DNA of 64,000 bases. It comes from Streptantibioticus_A sp037034305. GTDB lineage: Bacteria; Actinomycetota; Actinomycetes; Streptomycetales; Streptomycetaceae. The translations under genes and the position numbers were made by a program. The notes under the pieces were generated by a model that did no database searches, had not been told where the DNA came from, and worked only from the letters and a program-made list of their open reading frames with translations. The stretch is taken from contig JBAGJY010000032.1 of assembly GCA_037034305.1 (NCBI GenBank), forward strand, positions 7,789-71,788, written 5' to 3'. Shown here piece by piece: positions 8,730-16,783 of this stretch (positions are counted from its first letter, which is position 1; each line of letters starts with the position of its first letter).

Positions 8730-8790
8730 GTTCGATGAATGAACTCGCTGTGGGGTCGTGACCCTAGCACGGCGAGTTCATTCACTGAAC
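8730..8790. promoter_or_regulatory. Paired HxlR operator candidates
   Basis: The MFS/HxlR intergenic region contains a perfect 13-bp inverted repeat, TGAATGAACTCGC at 8736-8748 and its complement at 8772-8784. It also reads as two short palindromes, GTTCG-N5-TGAAC at 8730-8744 and GTTCA-N5-TGAAC at 8776-8790, 46 bp apart. This is the expected architecture for dimeric HxlR binding to both divergent promoters. Confidence 0.65.
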
Positions 8791-8811
8791 CGTAGTTGCT
8801 ACAGTGGCCGT

Positions 8812-9345
8812 ATGGCACTCGGCAAGGACTACGCGACGCAGCAGTGCACCATCGCCCGCTCCCTTGAGATCGTCGGTGAGCGCTGGACCTTGCTGGTGGT
8901 GCGCGACGCGTTCTTCGGCGTGCGGCGCTACAACGACTTCCTCGCGCATCTGGGCATCCCACGGGCCGTACTCGCCGCGCGGTTGCAGGCCCTGACCGAG
9001 GCCGGAGTGCTGGAGAAGCGGCGCTACCAGGAGTCGCCGCCACGCGACGAGTACCTACTGACCCCGAAGGGATGCAGGCTCTGGCCCGCGCTGCGGGCGC
9101 TGAGCGCATGGGGCCAGGAGTTGGTGCCGGACGGCCCGGTGTACGTCTTCAGCCACACCGAATGCGGCACCGACCTGGGCGACTACGGCGAGTGCCCGCG
9201 GTGCGCCGTCCCGGTGCCGCCGCAGGACGTGCGGATGCGGCCCGGGCCCGGCGCGCCCGCGAACCCCGACAACCCCGTCAACCGCGCGCTACGCAAGCCG
9301 CATCGACTGCTGGAGCCGCTGATGACGGACGCGGCGACGGGCTGA
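8812..9345 (+). CDS. HxlR family winged-helix regulator
   Basis: A 177-residue protein. Residues about 8-100 are the HxlR winged helix: CTIARSLEIVGERWTLLVVR, then FLAHLGIPRAVLAARLQALT and the wing EKRRYQESPPRDEYLLTPKG. The C-terminal ~70 residues include two Cys (ECGTD, ECPRCAVP) that could form a small metal-binding or redox site, although such C-terminal extensions are common in Streptomyces HxlR proteins. HxlR regulators often sense aldehydes, quinones or drugs. It is divergent from the DHA2 exporter and likely regulates it. ATG 8812 is the first start after the palindromes. Confidence 0.88.
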   Translation: MALGKDYATQQCTIARSLEIVGERWTLLVVRDAFFGVRRYNDFLAHLGIPRAVLAARLQALTEAGVLEKRRYQESPPRDEYLLTPKGCRLWPALRALSAWGQELVPDGPVYVFSHTECGTDLGDYGECPRCAVPVPPQDVRMRPGPGAPANPDNPVNRALRKPHRLLEPLMTDAATG

Positions 9346-9389
9346 TCCGCCAAGAGCCAACGCCAGCGCGGCCACCCGGGACGCCCGCG

Positions 9390-10244
9390 TCACAGGGGTT
9401 TGAACGCCCGCAGGGCGTAAAGCAGCGGAATCCTCGGCGCGTCCTGCGGCAGCCGCCACCAGCCGCGCTGCGCGGCCACCATGGTCTCGAAGCGCTTCCA
9501 GGGCAGCACATCCGTCTCCCGGAGCGAGTCCAGCCGCAGACCCGCGCCGATCACCGCGTTCACGGCCGCGCCGATGCCGTGCCGCCACTCGTAACTGGTC
9601 GTCGCCCCGCTCAGCGGTGGACCGTCGGTGTAGGTGTGGGCGCAGTCGCCCCTGATCGGGCCTCTGCCGCCCAAGTAGTCGTACCGCAGCCGCAGTTGGC
9701 CGTCATCGGGACGCGGCACCGGCCCCAACGCGTTGAGCAGCGGATGGAACTCCACCACGTACAGCATCCCGCCAGGCCGCAGCAACGCCTCAACCACCCG
9801 CGCCCACCTGGTCAGATCCGGCAGGTAGCACAGCGCCCCCTTGCCCGTGTACACCACGTCGAACCGCCGCCCGCCCAGTGCTTCGACGGCTTGGTGGACA
9901 TCGGCCCGCACGAACTCGACGTGCCGCCCCGACTCGGCCGCCAACCGCCGGGCCTGCGCGATCGACGCGCCTGAGAAGTCCAGACCGACCGTGCGGGCCG
10001 CGCCCCGCTCGGCGAACGCCTGTGTCTCGGTACCCAGATGGCATTGCAGATGGAGCACCTCCCGGCCCCGGAGCGGACCGAGGTCGTCCCATTCGAAGGG
10101 CGCGAACCAGTCCGCGGCGGCCTTGGAGCCGTCCAGTCCGTAGAAGTCGCTGGCCACGTGCACGGGGGTGCGCGCGTCCCAGTTCCTCGCGTTCGCCCGC
10201 AACATGTCCTCGGTGGTCAACTCGCCGCCGTCTTCAGCCGTCAT
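9390..10244 (-). CDS. Class I SAM-dependent methyltransferase
   Basis: A 284-residue Rossmann-fold methyltransferase. The SAM-binding motif I region is VLHLQCHLGTETQAFAERG (about residue 63), in which Gln/Cys/His replace the usual Gly-rich DxGxGxG; this LQCHxGxDT form is typical of one actinobacterial subfamily. Motif II (VGLDFSGASI) and the post-motif III loop (RPGGMLYVVEFHPLL) follow. The substrate is unknown. Start ATG 10244 (MTAEDG). It converges with HxlR and is divergent from the large membrane protein. Confidence 0.85.
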   Translation of the reverse strand: MTAEDGGELTTEDMLRANARNWDARTPVHVASDFYGLDGSKAAADWFAPFEWDDLGPLRGREVLHLQCHLGTETQAFAERGAARTVGLDFSGASIAQARRLAAESGRHVEFVRADVHQAVEALGGRRFDVVYTGKGALCYLPDLTRWARVVEALLRPGGMLYVVEFHPLLNALGPVPRPDDGQLRLRYDYLGGRGPIRGDCAHTYTDGPPLSGATTSYEWRHGIGAAVNAVIGAGLRLDSLRETDVLPWKRFETMVAAQRGWWRLPQDAPRIPLLYALRAFKPL

Positions 10245-10315
10245 ACGTCAGTTTCTACCGCAACCGGGATCAACAGGCCGCTGTCCAACGCCAATTGTCA
10301 GACCCCTACGGCAAG

Positions 10316-12043
10316 ATGATCGGCATGAGTCGCAAGCCCGTTCTCTCGCGTCCAGCCGTACCAAGTCGGCTGGGCAGGCTCTCCGCCACCGAACGCCGGG
10401 TCTGGCGGGCCTTTCCGCACGGCCAGCTGGTCGACCTGCGCACCGGCGACGCCGAGGCGGACGACCCGGCCAAGGCTCACGACTGGCCCACCGACCGGGT
10501 GGTGCGAGGCGAGGTGATCGCCGCACTGCTGCTCGGCGCCTGCCCGGCCGCCCACGGTGCCGTGGCCGCCGTTCGGATCGCGGGCGCGCGGATCACCGGA
10601 GAACTCTGCGTGGACCACGGCCAGGTCGACTCCCTTCTCCTGCTGCGCGACTGCCGGTTCGAGGGGCCCGTCGACCTCGATGACGCCGTCACCGAGTCGA
10701 TAGACCTCAGCGGATCCCAACTGACCACCGTCAGCGCGTACGGATCGCAGGTGCGCGGCACACTGAACCTGGAACACGCCGTCGTCACTGGCGAGGACGA
10801 CCGGGCCGTACACGCCGACGGCATCCGCATCGACGGCAGCCTGCTGGCCAACAACGTCGCCGTCCACGGCCCGTTCAGCCTGATCAACGCGCAGATAAGC
10901 GGCCAGGTGGCGTTCCAGGACGCGAAGCTGGGCGACTCCCACCCCGGCGGCACATCGCTCAACGCCGGTGGCATGCGGGTCGGGCGCAGCCTGCTCGCCG
11001 AGCGGCTCACGGCATCCGGCGAACTGCGGCTGCCGGGCGCGCACATCGGCAGCGCGCTGCTGCTGGACGGCGCCAGGCTGGACGGCCTCGGCCGCCTGGC
11101 GCTGCACGGCGACTCGCTGACGGTCGCCAGTGAGGCGTCCTTCCGCCGCTCCCGCGTTGAGGGCGGTGCACGATGCTTCACCGCCAACGGGACGGTGCGC
11201 CTGTCGGGGGCCAGGTTCGACGGCGGACTCGACTTCGGCGGCGCGCGGCTCACCGCGACGAAGGGCCAGCCCGCGCTGCGCGCCGGGGGCATGGTGGTCG
11301 AGGGCAGCCTGCGGCTGAACGACGCCTTCCACACCACCGGCGAGATCCGGCTGACCGGCGTCCGCATCTCCGGCCATCTGGACCTGTGCGGCATGGACAG
11401 CCCGGAGGCCCTGCTCACCCTCTACGCCGCCAGCGCGGTAGCCGGTATCCGTGACGAACTCGGCGCGTGGCCCCAGCGGTTGAACCTGGACGGTTTCACC
11501 TACGGCCCGTTCAGCGACTACGTCGCGGCGGTACACCGGGTGCGGCTGGTCAGCCGCCAGGTACGGCGCGGTGACCGCCACCAGACCGGCGGCTTTCGCG
11601 CCCAACCGTACGAGCAGTTGGCGTCCTACTACCGTTCGCTCGGCAACGACGGCGAGGCCAGAACGGTGCTGCTGGCGCGACAGCGCGCCCAGCGTGCCAA
11701 GCTGCCCTGGTGGCAGCGCCTACCCGGACATCTGCTCGACCTGCTTGTCGGTTACGGCTACCGCCCGCTGCGCGCCATCGGCTGGGCGATCGCCCTGCTG
11801 GCGGCGAGCAGCGCGTACTTCAGTACGGTCAGGCCCGACCACGTCAGCACCGAGGACCGCTCGGTGTTCAACCCGGTGCTGTACGCCGCCGACCACCTGA
11901 TACCGGTCATCCGGTTCGGCCAGTCGGAGGTGTGGCAGTACCACGGGGTGGCCGCGGTGGTCACGGTCGTGCTGACAGTGCTCGGCTGGACCCTGGGCAT
12001 AGCGATAGCCGCTGCGGCGACCCGCACGTTCACCCGGAACTGA
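10316..12043 (+). CDS. Membrane-associated protein with beta-helix-like repeats
   Basis: A protein of about 575 residues. Residues about 55-390 contain imperfect repeats of roughly 20 residues with a regular small-hydrophobic pattern (ADGIRIDGSLLANNV, AGGMRVGRSLLAERL, AGGMVVEGSLRLNDA), suggesting a right-handed beta-helix. Residues about 485-505 and 545-570 are transmembrane helices. Streptomyces homologues are often labelled membrane-associated oxidoreductase, but I see no cofactor-binding motif that supports a redox role. A scaffolding or surface role is only a guess. ATG 10316 and ATG 10325 are equally possible starts; neither has a good ribosome site. Confidence 0.75.
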   Translation: MIGMSRKPVLSRPAVPSRLGRLSATERRVWRAFPHGQLVDLRTGDAEADDPAKAHDWPTDRVVRGEVIAALLLGACPAAHGAVAAVRIAGARITGELCVDHGQVDSLLLLRDCRFEGPVDLDDAVTESIDLSGSQLTTVSAYGSQVRGTLNLEHAVVTGEDDRAVHADGIRIDGSLLANNVAVHGPFSLINAQISGQVAFQDAKLGDSHPGGTSLNAGGMRVGRSLLAERLTASGELRLPGAHIGSALLLDGARLDGLGRLALHGDSLTVASEASFRRSRVEGGARCFTANGTVRLSGARFDGGLDFGGARLTATKGQPALRAGGMVVEGSLRLNDAFHTTGEIRLTGVRISGHLDLCGMDSPEALLTLYAASAVAGIRDELGAWPQRLNLDGFTYGPFSDYVAAVHRVRLVSRQVRRGDRHQTGGFRAQPYEQLASYYRSLGNDGEARTVLLARQRAQRAKLPWWQRLPGHLLDLLVGYGYRPLRAIGWAIALLAASSAYFSTVRPDHVSTEDRSVFNPVLYAADHLIPVIRFGQSEVWQYHGVAAVVTVVLTVLGWTLGIAIAAAATRTFTRN

Positions 12044-12058
12044 GCCGCTGCGCGAGAC

Positions 12059-13354
12059 TTACGGCCTTGAGCCGGGTGTCAGGGGCACCAGGACCTCCAC
12101 GACCGTGCCGTGCGGCGTGTTGGGCCGCAGTGTGAACCGCCCGCCCGCTCCCTCGATGCGGGTCCGGTGCGAGGCCAGCCCGATGTGTCCGGCACTGAGC
12201 TGGTCGTCCAGCGTGCCGGGCGACATCCCGATCCCGTCGTCGGCGATCTCCAACCGTATCCAGCGCGGATCCGGACTGGTCAGCCGTAGGGACACGTGCT
12301 GCGCCCGGGCGTGCTTGGCGGCGTTGCCGAGCAGTTCGCGGGCGACCCGGTACAGCAGCCGGTCGGCGCAGGTCGTGCTGGGCACCGTGCGGTCGATGTG
12401 TACCTTGATCCGGGTGCGGTGGGCCAGTTGGCGTGCCAGGCCCCGAAGTGCCTGTGCCAGTCCGGCGTGTTCCAGCACCTCCGGGTGGAGTGCCGTGACC
12501 GAACAGCGCAGTTGGCCGGTGGCCTCACGCAGGGCCCGGGTGGCACGGTCGAGCGCCTCGCTCGGACTGGCCGCGGCGGCCTCCTCGACGTCCTGGCGGG
12601 CCGCGAGGACGTTCTGCAGGGCCCCGTCGTGGATGATCTCGGCGAGGTCACTGCGTTCGCGCTCCTCGGCCGACATGACGCGGGACAGCAGCCAGGAGCG
12701 GTGCCGCAGCAGTGTGCCGATCGTGTGGACGCGGGACTGCTGGATTCGGGTGAGCAGCACGCAGCCCGCCCCCACCACGCCGATGAACAGGGCGTGCACC
12801 AGGGTGGAGTTCCAGTAGGGGTCGTCGCCTCGGTGCCCGATGCCGACTCCCGCGACGAAGGTGACGGCCGCGGCCGCGCTCACCACGGCGGTGGCCCTCG
12901 GCCGCAGTTGGAAGGCGGACAGGAGGGGAATCACCAGGAAGGCGTCGTCCACCAGGGGAGAGGACCACTGCGGGTCGGAGAAGTCCCCGGAGACCGCCAG
13001 CAACGTGCCGAGGGCCAGCAGGTCGACCATCGGCACCCACACCGCCGGTAGCGGCAGCCTCTGCGACCATGTGTCCGCCAGCAGCGCCAGGCTCCACGCC
13101 GCGTAGCCCGCGGTGATCAGAAGGGAGGGCAGTGCGTGCTGCCGTGGCGGGAAGACGACCAGCTCCACGACCAGGGACGCCACGACGACCAGCCGCAGCA
13201 CTGCCTGCTTGCGCAGCGCGCGCCGCAGCTGGGCGGCTGTCGTGGACTCGACAGCCGCAGCGGACTTGCCCCCGGGCGGTGGGGAAGCGGGGGAGGGGCC
13301 GTTGCCACGCCCGGGTGCCGGATCGCAATCGTCCGGGGACGTTGACGTCGGCAT
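12059..13354 (-). CDS. NarL-type sensor histidine kinase (HK1)
   Basis: A 431-residue HisKA_3 histidine kinase. After a Pro/Gly-rich start there are about six transmembrane helices (residues 55-205) without a large external loop. The dimerisation and phosphoacceptor region is SAEERERSDLAEIIHDGALQ (His at about residue 245), followed by a HATPase_c domain with ELLGNAAKHARA and the G-boxes ADDGIGM and GHIGLAS. ATG 13354 is preceded by GGAGG. It is divergent from its likely partner RR1 (13467), and a second such kinase lies at 16780. The stimulus is unknown; the membrane topology suggests an intramembrane sensor. Confidence 0.88.
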   Translation of the reverse strand: MPTSTSPDDCDPAPGRGNGPSPASPPPGGKSAAAVESTTAAQLRRALRKQAVLRLVVVASLVVELVVFPPRQHALPSLLITAGYAAWSLALLADTWSQRLPLPAVWVPMVDLLALGTLLAVSGDFSDPQWSSPLVDDAFLVIPLLSAFQLRPRATAVVSAAAAVTFVAGVGIGHRGDDPYWNSTLVHALFIGVVGAGCVLLTRIQQSRVHTIGTLLRHRSWLLSRVMSAEERERSDLAEIIHDGALQNVLAARQDVEEAAAASPSEALDRATRALREATGQLRCSVTALHPEVLEHAGLAQALRGLARQLAHRTRIKVHIDRTVPSTTCADRLLYRVARELLGNAAKHARAQHVSLRLTSPDPRWIRLEIADDGIGMSPGTLDDQLSAGHIGLASHRTRIEGAGGRFTLRPNTPHGTVVEVLVPLTPGSRP

Positions 13355-13466
13355 GGATCCTCCCATCCGCCTGCTGTTCACAGCTCCAGGTCAAGTATCC
13401 CCTATCTTTCGTTTTGCTCTGTTTTGGGTAATCTGGAGGTGATCGCTAGCCCATCGCGGGAGGGAC

Positions 13467-14117
13467 GTGTCCACAGCCGAGGCGCCCCGGATACGGGTGG
13501 TCGTGGCCGATGACCACCCGATCTACCGGGAAGGCATCACCCGCGGCCTCACGCTGAGCGGCCAGGTGGAAGTGGTGGCCGAGGCCGAGGACGGCCCCGG
13601 GACACTGGAGCTGATCCGCAAGGAGAATCCGCAGGTCGCGGTGGTCGACTACCGGCTGCCTGGGCTCGACGGCATTGACGTGGTGCACGCCGTCACCCGT
13701 GACGGCCTGGCCACCAAGGTGATCATCCTGTCCGCCACGACGGACAGTTCCGTTGTCTTCCGCGCGGTCCAGGAGGGCGCGGCCGGGTACCTGCCCAAGG
13801 ACGCGCGCCGGGACGAGATCGTGGACGCGGTGCTGAAGGTGGCCGCCGGGCGCATGGCCATCCCCTCGGACCTGGCCGGTGGACTGGCCGGTGAGATCCG
13901 GCTGCGCGCCGACCACGACACACCGGTGCTCTCCGAACGGGAGCGCCAGGTACTGCAGGCGTTCGCCCGCGGGCTCAGCATCCCGCAGGCCGCCGCCGAG
14001 TTGTTCATCGGCGCGAGCACCGTGAAGACGCACACCCAGCGGCTCTACGAGAAGCTCGGCGTGTCCGACCGCGCCGCGGCGGTGGCCGAGGCCATGCGCC
14101 GGGGACTGCTGGAGTAG
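13467..14117 (+). CDS. NarL/FixJ-family response regulator (RR1)
   Basis: A 216-residue regulator. The receiver domain (residues 7-125) has the acidic pocket ADDHP and phosphorylation Asp in VAVVDYRLPGLDG (about residue 59), the Ser/Thr LSATT and the Lys in YLPKDA. The C-terminal LuxR-type HTH (about 150-212) reads LSERERQVLQAFARGLSIPQ and STVKTHTQRLYEKLGV. GTG 13467 follows GGGAGGGAC. It is divergent from HK1 with an A/T-rich promoter region between (about 13392-13440) and precedes the surface protein and sortase genes, which are candidate targets. It closely resembles RR2, sharing the C-terminal AEAMRRGLLE. Confidence 0.9.
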   Translation: MSTAEAPRIRVVVADDHPIYREGITRGLTLSGQVEVVAEAEDGPGTLELIRKENPQVAVVDYRLPGLDGIDVVHAVTRDGLATKVIILSATTDSSVVFRAVQEGAAGYLPKDARRDEIVDAVLKVAAGRMAIPSDLAGGLAGEIRLRADHDTPVLSERERQVLQAFARGLSIPQAAAELFIGASTVKTHTQRLYEKLGVSDRAAAVAEAMRRGLLE

Positions 14118-14403
14118 GGCACACCAGGCGCTCCAACTACCGTGGGAGCAAGGCCAGATGAGGCGGCTGACCCGGATCGGGGGACAGTGCCTCCACCGAT
14201 CGGGGGACCCGCGCATAGTGCGGTACGTCGACCGGTGAGAGGAGGGGCCGCGGCGGCGTATCAGCGCAAGCTGTAAGGGCGAGATGGACGACCGTCCAAC
14301 GGAACGCGGCCTTCGGCCAGTCGACGGTAGTGCGTTCCCCAGGTCGTCGCTTCGCCCGGCACACCCGCCGGTGATCATCGGGCTCACCAGAAAGCAAAAG
14401 AGC

Positions 14404-15030
14404 ATGCGCAAGTCCACTTTGACGGTAGCGGGCACCCTGGCGGCGGGTGTCTGCGTCCTCGGCGCCAGCCCCGCCCTCGCCCAGACCGCAACCCGCCCCG
14501 CCACACCCGCCCCCTCCACCACCTCGTCAGCCGATGCGAACGGCTACGTGGGCGTATCGCCCGACCCGGCCAAGCCCGGTCAGTTGGTGCACGTCGACGG
14601 GACCTGCCCGGCCAACGCCGACGCCGTCGTTTCCGTGTCCTCCCCGGCGTTCGACAACGGCGGCCAGGCGACGCTCGTCAAGCGCGACCCGTCGGCCTTC
14701 GCCGCGACCGCCCGCATACGGTCGGGCATCGCCGCGAACGGGTACCCCGTGACGGTCGACTGCTCGGTGGCCCACGCGGAGGTCCCGGTGCACGGCACGG
14801 TGACGGTGACCGCCAGCCAACCCACCAAGCCCACGCAGCGCCCCACCTCGCCCACGACCAACCCGGCACAAGCACCACAGGTGGTCGTTCCGCAGGGTGC
14901 GCCGGACACCGGTGCCGGTCCCACCGAACCATCCACCACCGACGCATGGCTGGTCACCGGTGGTGCGGCACTCGCGCTGGGCGGCGGCGCCGTGGTCATG
15001 GCGGTCCGTCGCCGTGGCGCGGGCAAGTGA
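14404..15030 (+). CDS. Secreted surface protein with sortase-like C-terminal signal
   Basis: A 208-residue protein. It has a Sec signal peptide (MRKSTLTVAGTLAAGVCVLG, cleavage near ALAQ, about residue 27), an Ig-like middle domain (GYVGVSPDPAKPGQLVHVDG, one Cys pair) and a Pro/Thr-rich stalk. The C-terminus is built like a cell-wall sorting signal: PQGAPDTGAG, a short spacer, a hydrophobic helix (about 180-200) and the basic tail RRRGAGK. The following gene is a class F sortase, so this is probably its substrate. The APDTG pentapeptide departs from canonical LPXTG. ATG 14404 starts at the signal peptide; upstream in-frame sequence is not conserved. Confidence 0.82.
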   Translation: MRKSTLTVAGTLAAGVCVLGASPALAQTATRPATPAPSTTSSADANGYVGVSPDPAKPGQLVHVDGTCPANADAVVSVSSPAFDNGGQATLVKRDPSAFAATARIRSGIAANGYPVTVDCSVAHAEVPVHGTVTVTASQPTKPTQRPTSPTTNPAQAPQVVVPQGAPDTGAGPTEPSTTDAWLVTGGAALALGGGAVVMAVRRRGAGK

Positions 15031-15075
15031 CCGGACCGGCGGCCACACCTTGACCGGGAAAAGGTGAGACATCAC

Positions 15076-15720
15076 ATGCCCGTCCGCCCTGCCTCCCGCG
15101 TCGGTCAACTGGCCGTCGCGGGAGCGGTGTTCCTCGCACTGGTCCTCATCACGGTCGCCTGCGGCCTGTCGCGGGCCTCGACGGCGGCCCCGCCGTCACC
15201 ACCGTCCGCATCGGCGGGCCGTACCGCCACGGCCGACGTGCGGGCGGCACCGCCGATGAACCGTTCCGTACCCGTCAGCATCGACATTCCCGCCATCGAC
15301 GTGCACACGTCGGTCATGGGAGTGCGACTGCGAGCAGACGGCACCGTGCAGGTGCCGCCCATCGAGAGAAACGCACCCGCGGGTTGGTACGAAGGGTCAC
15401 CGACCCCCGGTCAACGCGGCCCCGCAGTGCTGTTGGGACACGTCACCGTCGGCGACTTCGGCCAGGGCGTCTTCTACCGGCTGGCCCAACTGGCCCCCGG
15501 CGCCCAGGTCAAGGTCACCCGGGCCGACGGCAAGCGGGCCGTCTTCACCCTTCAGCGCACCGCCGAGGTGCCCAAGAGCCGATTCCCCGGCCGGGAGGTC
15601 TACGGGGACACCGACAAGCCGGAGTTGCGCCTGATCACCTGCGGCGGCCCCTACGACCAGAAGACGCACAGCTATCCCGACAACATCGTTGTCTTCGCCA
15701 CGCTCACCAGGTCCGGGTGA
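15076..15720 (+). CDS. Class F sortase
   Basis: A 214-residue membrane-anchored transpeptidase. An N-terminal anchor (LAVAGAVFLALVLITVACGL, residues about 11-30) is followed by a Pro/Ala linker and the sortase beta-barrel from about residue 70. The active-site His is in AVLLGHVTV (about residue 124) and the nucleophilic Cys in RLITCGGPYD (about 190), with the class F ending DNIVVFA. Sortases cut near a sorting motif and join surface proteins to cell-wall precursor. ATG 15076 is preceded by AAGGTGAG. The gene follows its candidate substrate after 45 bp and was probably cotranscribed. Confidence 0.88.
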   Translation: MPVRPASRVGQLAVAGAVFLALVLITVACGLSRASTAAPPSPPSASAGRTATADVRAAPPMNRSVPVSIDIPAIDVHTSVMGVRLRADGTVQVPPIERNAPAGWYEGSPTPGQRGPAVLLGHVTVGDFGQGVFYRLAQLAPGAQVKVTRADGKRAVFTLQRTAEVPKSRFPGREVYGDTDKPELRLITCGGPYDQKTHSYPDNIVVFATLTRSG

Positions 15721-15731
15721 GGCCAGGACCG

Positions 15732-16040
15732 TCAGGGCCGCTGCTCGCTCCGCCCGGTACGTCGAATGCGCACAACCCTGGCATCGAGGTCGACGTGGAA
15801 CGGCGGCACCTCGGCCGGTCTGACGTTCTTGCGCACACGCTCCTGCTCCATGGCGCGCTTGAGGACCTGTGCGCCGGGGCTGCCCCCCTGCATGAAGTCA
15901 ACGCCGATGGACGACAGGCCCTTGCGTTTGCGCCAGTAGACCCAGCCCCGCGCCTCCATCCCCAACAGCGCGCGGTCCCCGAGGAAGAGGGCGGCGGCCA
16001 GCGCCAGCACTGCCCCGGCAACCAGCCATACGGTGCTCAC
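15732..16040 (-). CDS. Small membrane protein, DUF6191-like
   Basis: About 102 residues. It starts with a single transmembrane helix (STVWLVAGAVLALAAALFLG), followed by a basic juxtamembrane segment (WRKRKGL) and a charged cytoplasmic tail ending VDLDARVVRIRR. The arrangement of an N-terminal helix plus a tail with a PPFHVDL-like strand resembles the actinobacterial DUF6191 family of unknown function. Starts are GTG 16040 or GTG 16043. It lies on the opposite strand between the sortase and RR2, sharing the promoter region with RR2. Confidence 0.6.
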   Translation of the reverse strand: MSTVWLVAGAVLALAAALFLGDRALLGMEARGWVYWRKRKGLSSIGVDFMQGGSPGAQVLKRAMEQERVRKNVRPAEVPPFHVDLDARVVRIRRTGRSEQRP

Positions 16041-16147
16041 CACTTGTGAACGCACCGAGTGCGGCCCCGGTTCCCCGCCTGCGGGCGTTCGCAGTCGGCG
16101 GGAGAAGGCGTGGGGCTGCCGAACAACCAGCGACAAGGGAAGAATCC

Positions 16148-16783
16148 ATGGACGATCAGCGGGTAAGGGTGGTTGTCGCCGAGGACCACCCGGTCTACCG
16201 CGAGGGCGTGGTGCGTGCGCTGCGCGGGTTCGTCGCCGTCGTGGCGGACGTCGCCGACGGGGCGCGGGCGCTGACCGCGGTCCGCCAACTGCGCCCGGAT
16301 GTCGCGGTACTGGACTACCGCATGCCACGGCTCGACGGCCGCCAGGTCGCCCGTGCCATCCGGCGCGAGGAGTTGCCGACCAGGGTGCTCGTCCTCACCG
16401 CCATGGACGACAGCGCCCTGGTCTACGGCGCGCTGGAGGACGGCGTCAGCGGATACCTGACCAAGGAGGCGGAACCGCACGAGATCACCGAGGCGGTGCT
16501 GGCCTGCGCCCGCGACGAGACCGTGATGCCCCGCAGCCTGACCTCCGGACTGGTCCACGAGATACGGCACCGCGCCGCGCACATGTCCCCGGGGCTCAGC
16601 GCCCGCGAGCACCAGGTGCTGTGCATGATCGCGGACGGCAAGTCGGTGCCGCAGATCTCCAAGGAGATCTTCCTCGCGCCCACCACCATCAAGTCCCACG
16701 TACAACGCATCTACGAGAAACTGGGTGTCTCCAACCGCGGCTCCGTGGTCGCCGAGGCCATGCGCAGAGGGCTCCTGGAATGA
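16148..16783 (+). CDS. NarL/FixJ-family response regulator (RR2)
   Basis: A 211-residue paralogue of RR1. The receiver domain has AEDHP, the phosphoacceptor Asp in VAVLDYRMPRLDG (about residue 55), LTAMDDS and the conserved Lys in YLTKEA. The LuxR HTH at about 145-207 reads LSAREHQVLCMIADGKSVPQ and TTIKSHVQRIYEKLGV. ATG 16148 is preceded by GGAAGAATCC. The stop overlaps the start of HK2 by four bases (ATGA), so the two are translationally coupled and form one two-component system. Confidence 0.9.
   Translation: MDDQRVRVVVAEDHPVYREGVVRALRGFVAVVADVADGARALTAVRQLRPDVAVLDYRMPRLDGRQVARAIRREELPTRVLVLTAMDDSALVYGALEDGVSGYLTKEAEPHEITEAVLACARDETVMPRSLTSGLVHEIRHRAAHMSPGLSAREHQVLCMIADGKSVPQISKEIFLAPTTIKSHVQRIYEKLGVSNRGSVVAEAMRRGLLE

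Noticed and set aside
10316..12043. Oxidoreductase function for the large membrane protein
   Set aside because: The label is used for homologues, but no FAD, NAD or metal-binding motif was found in the sequence.
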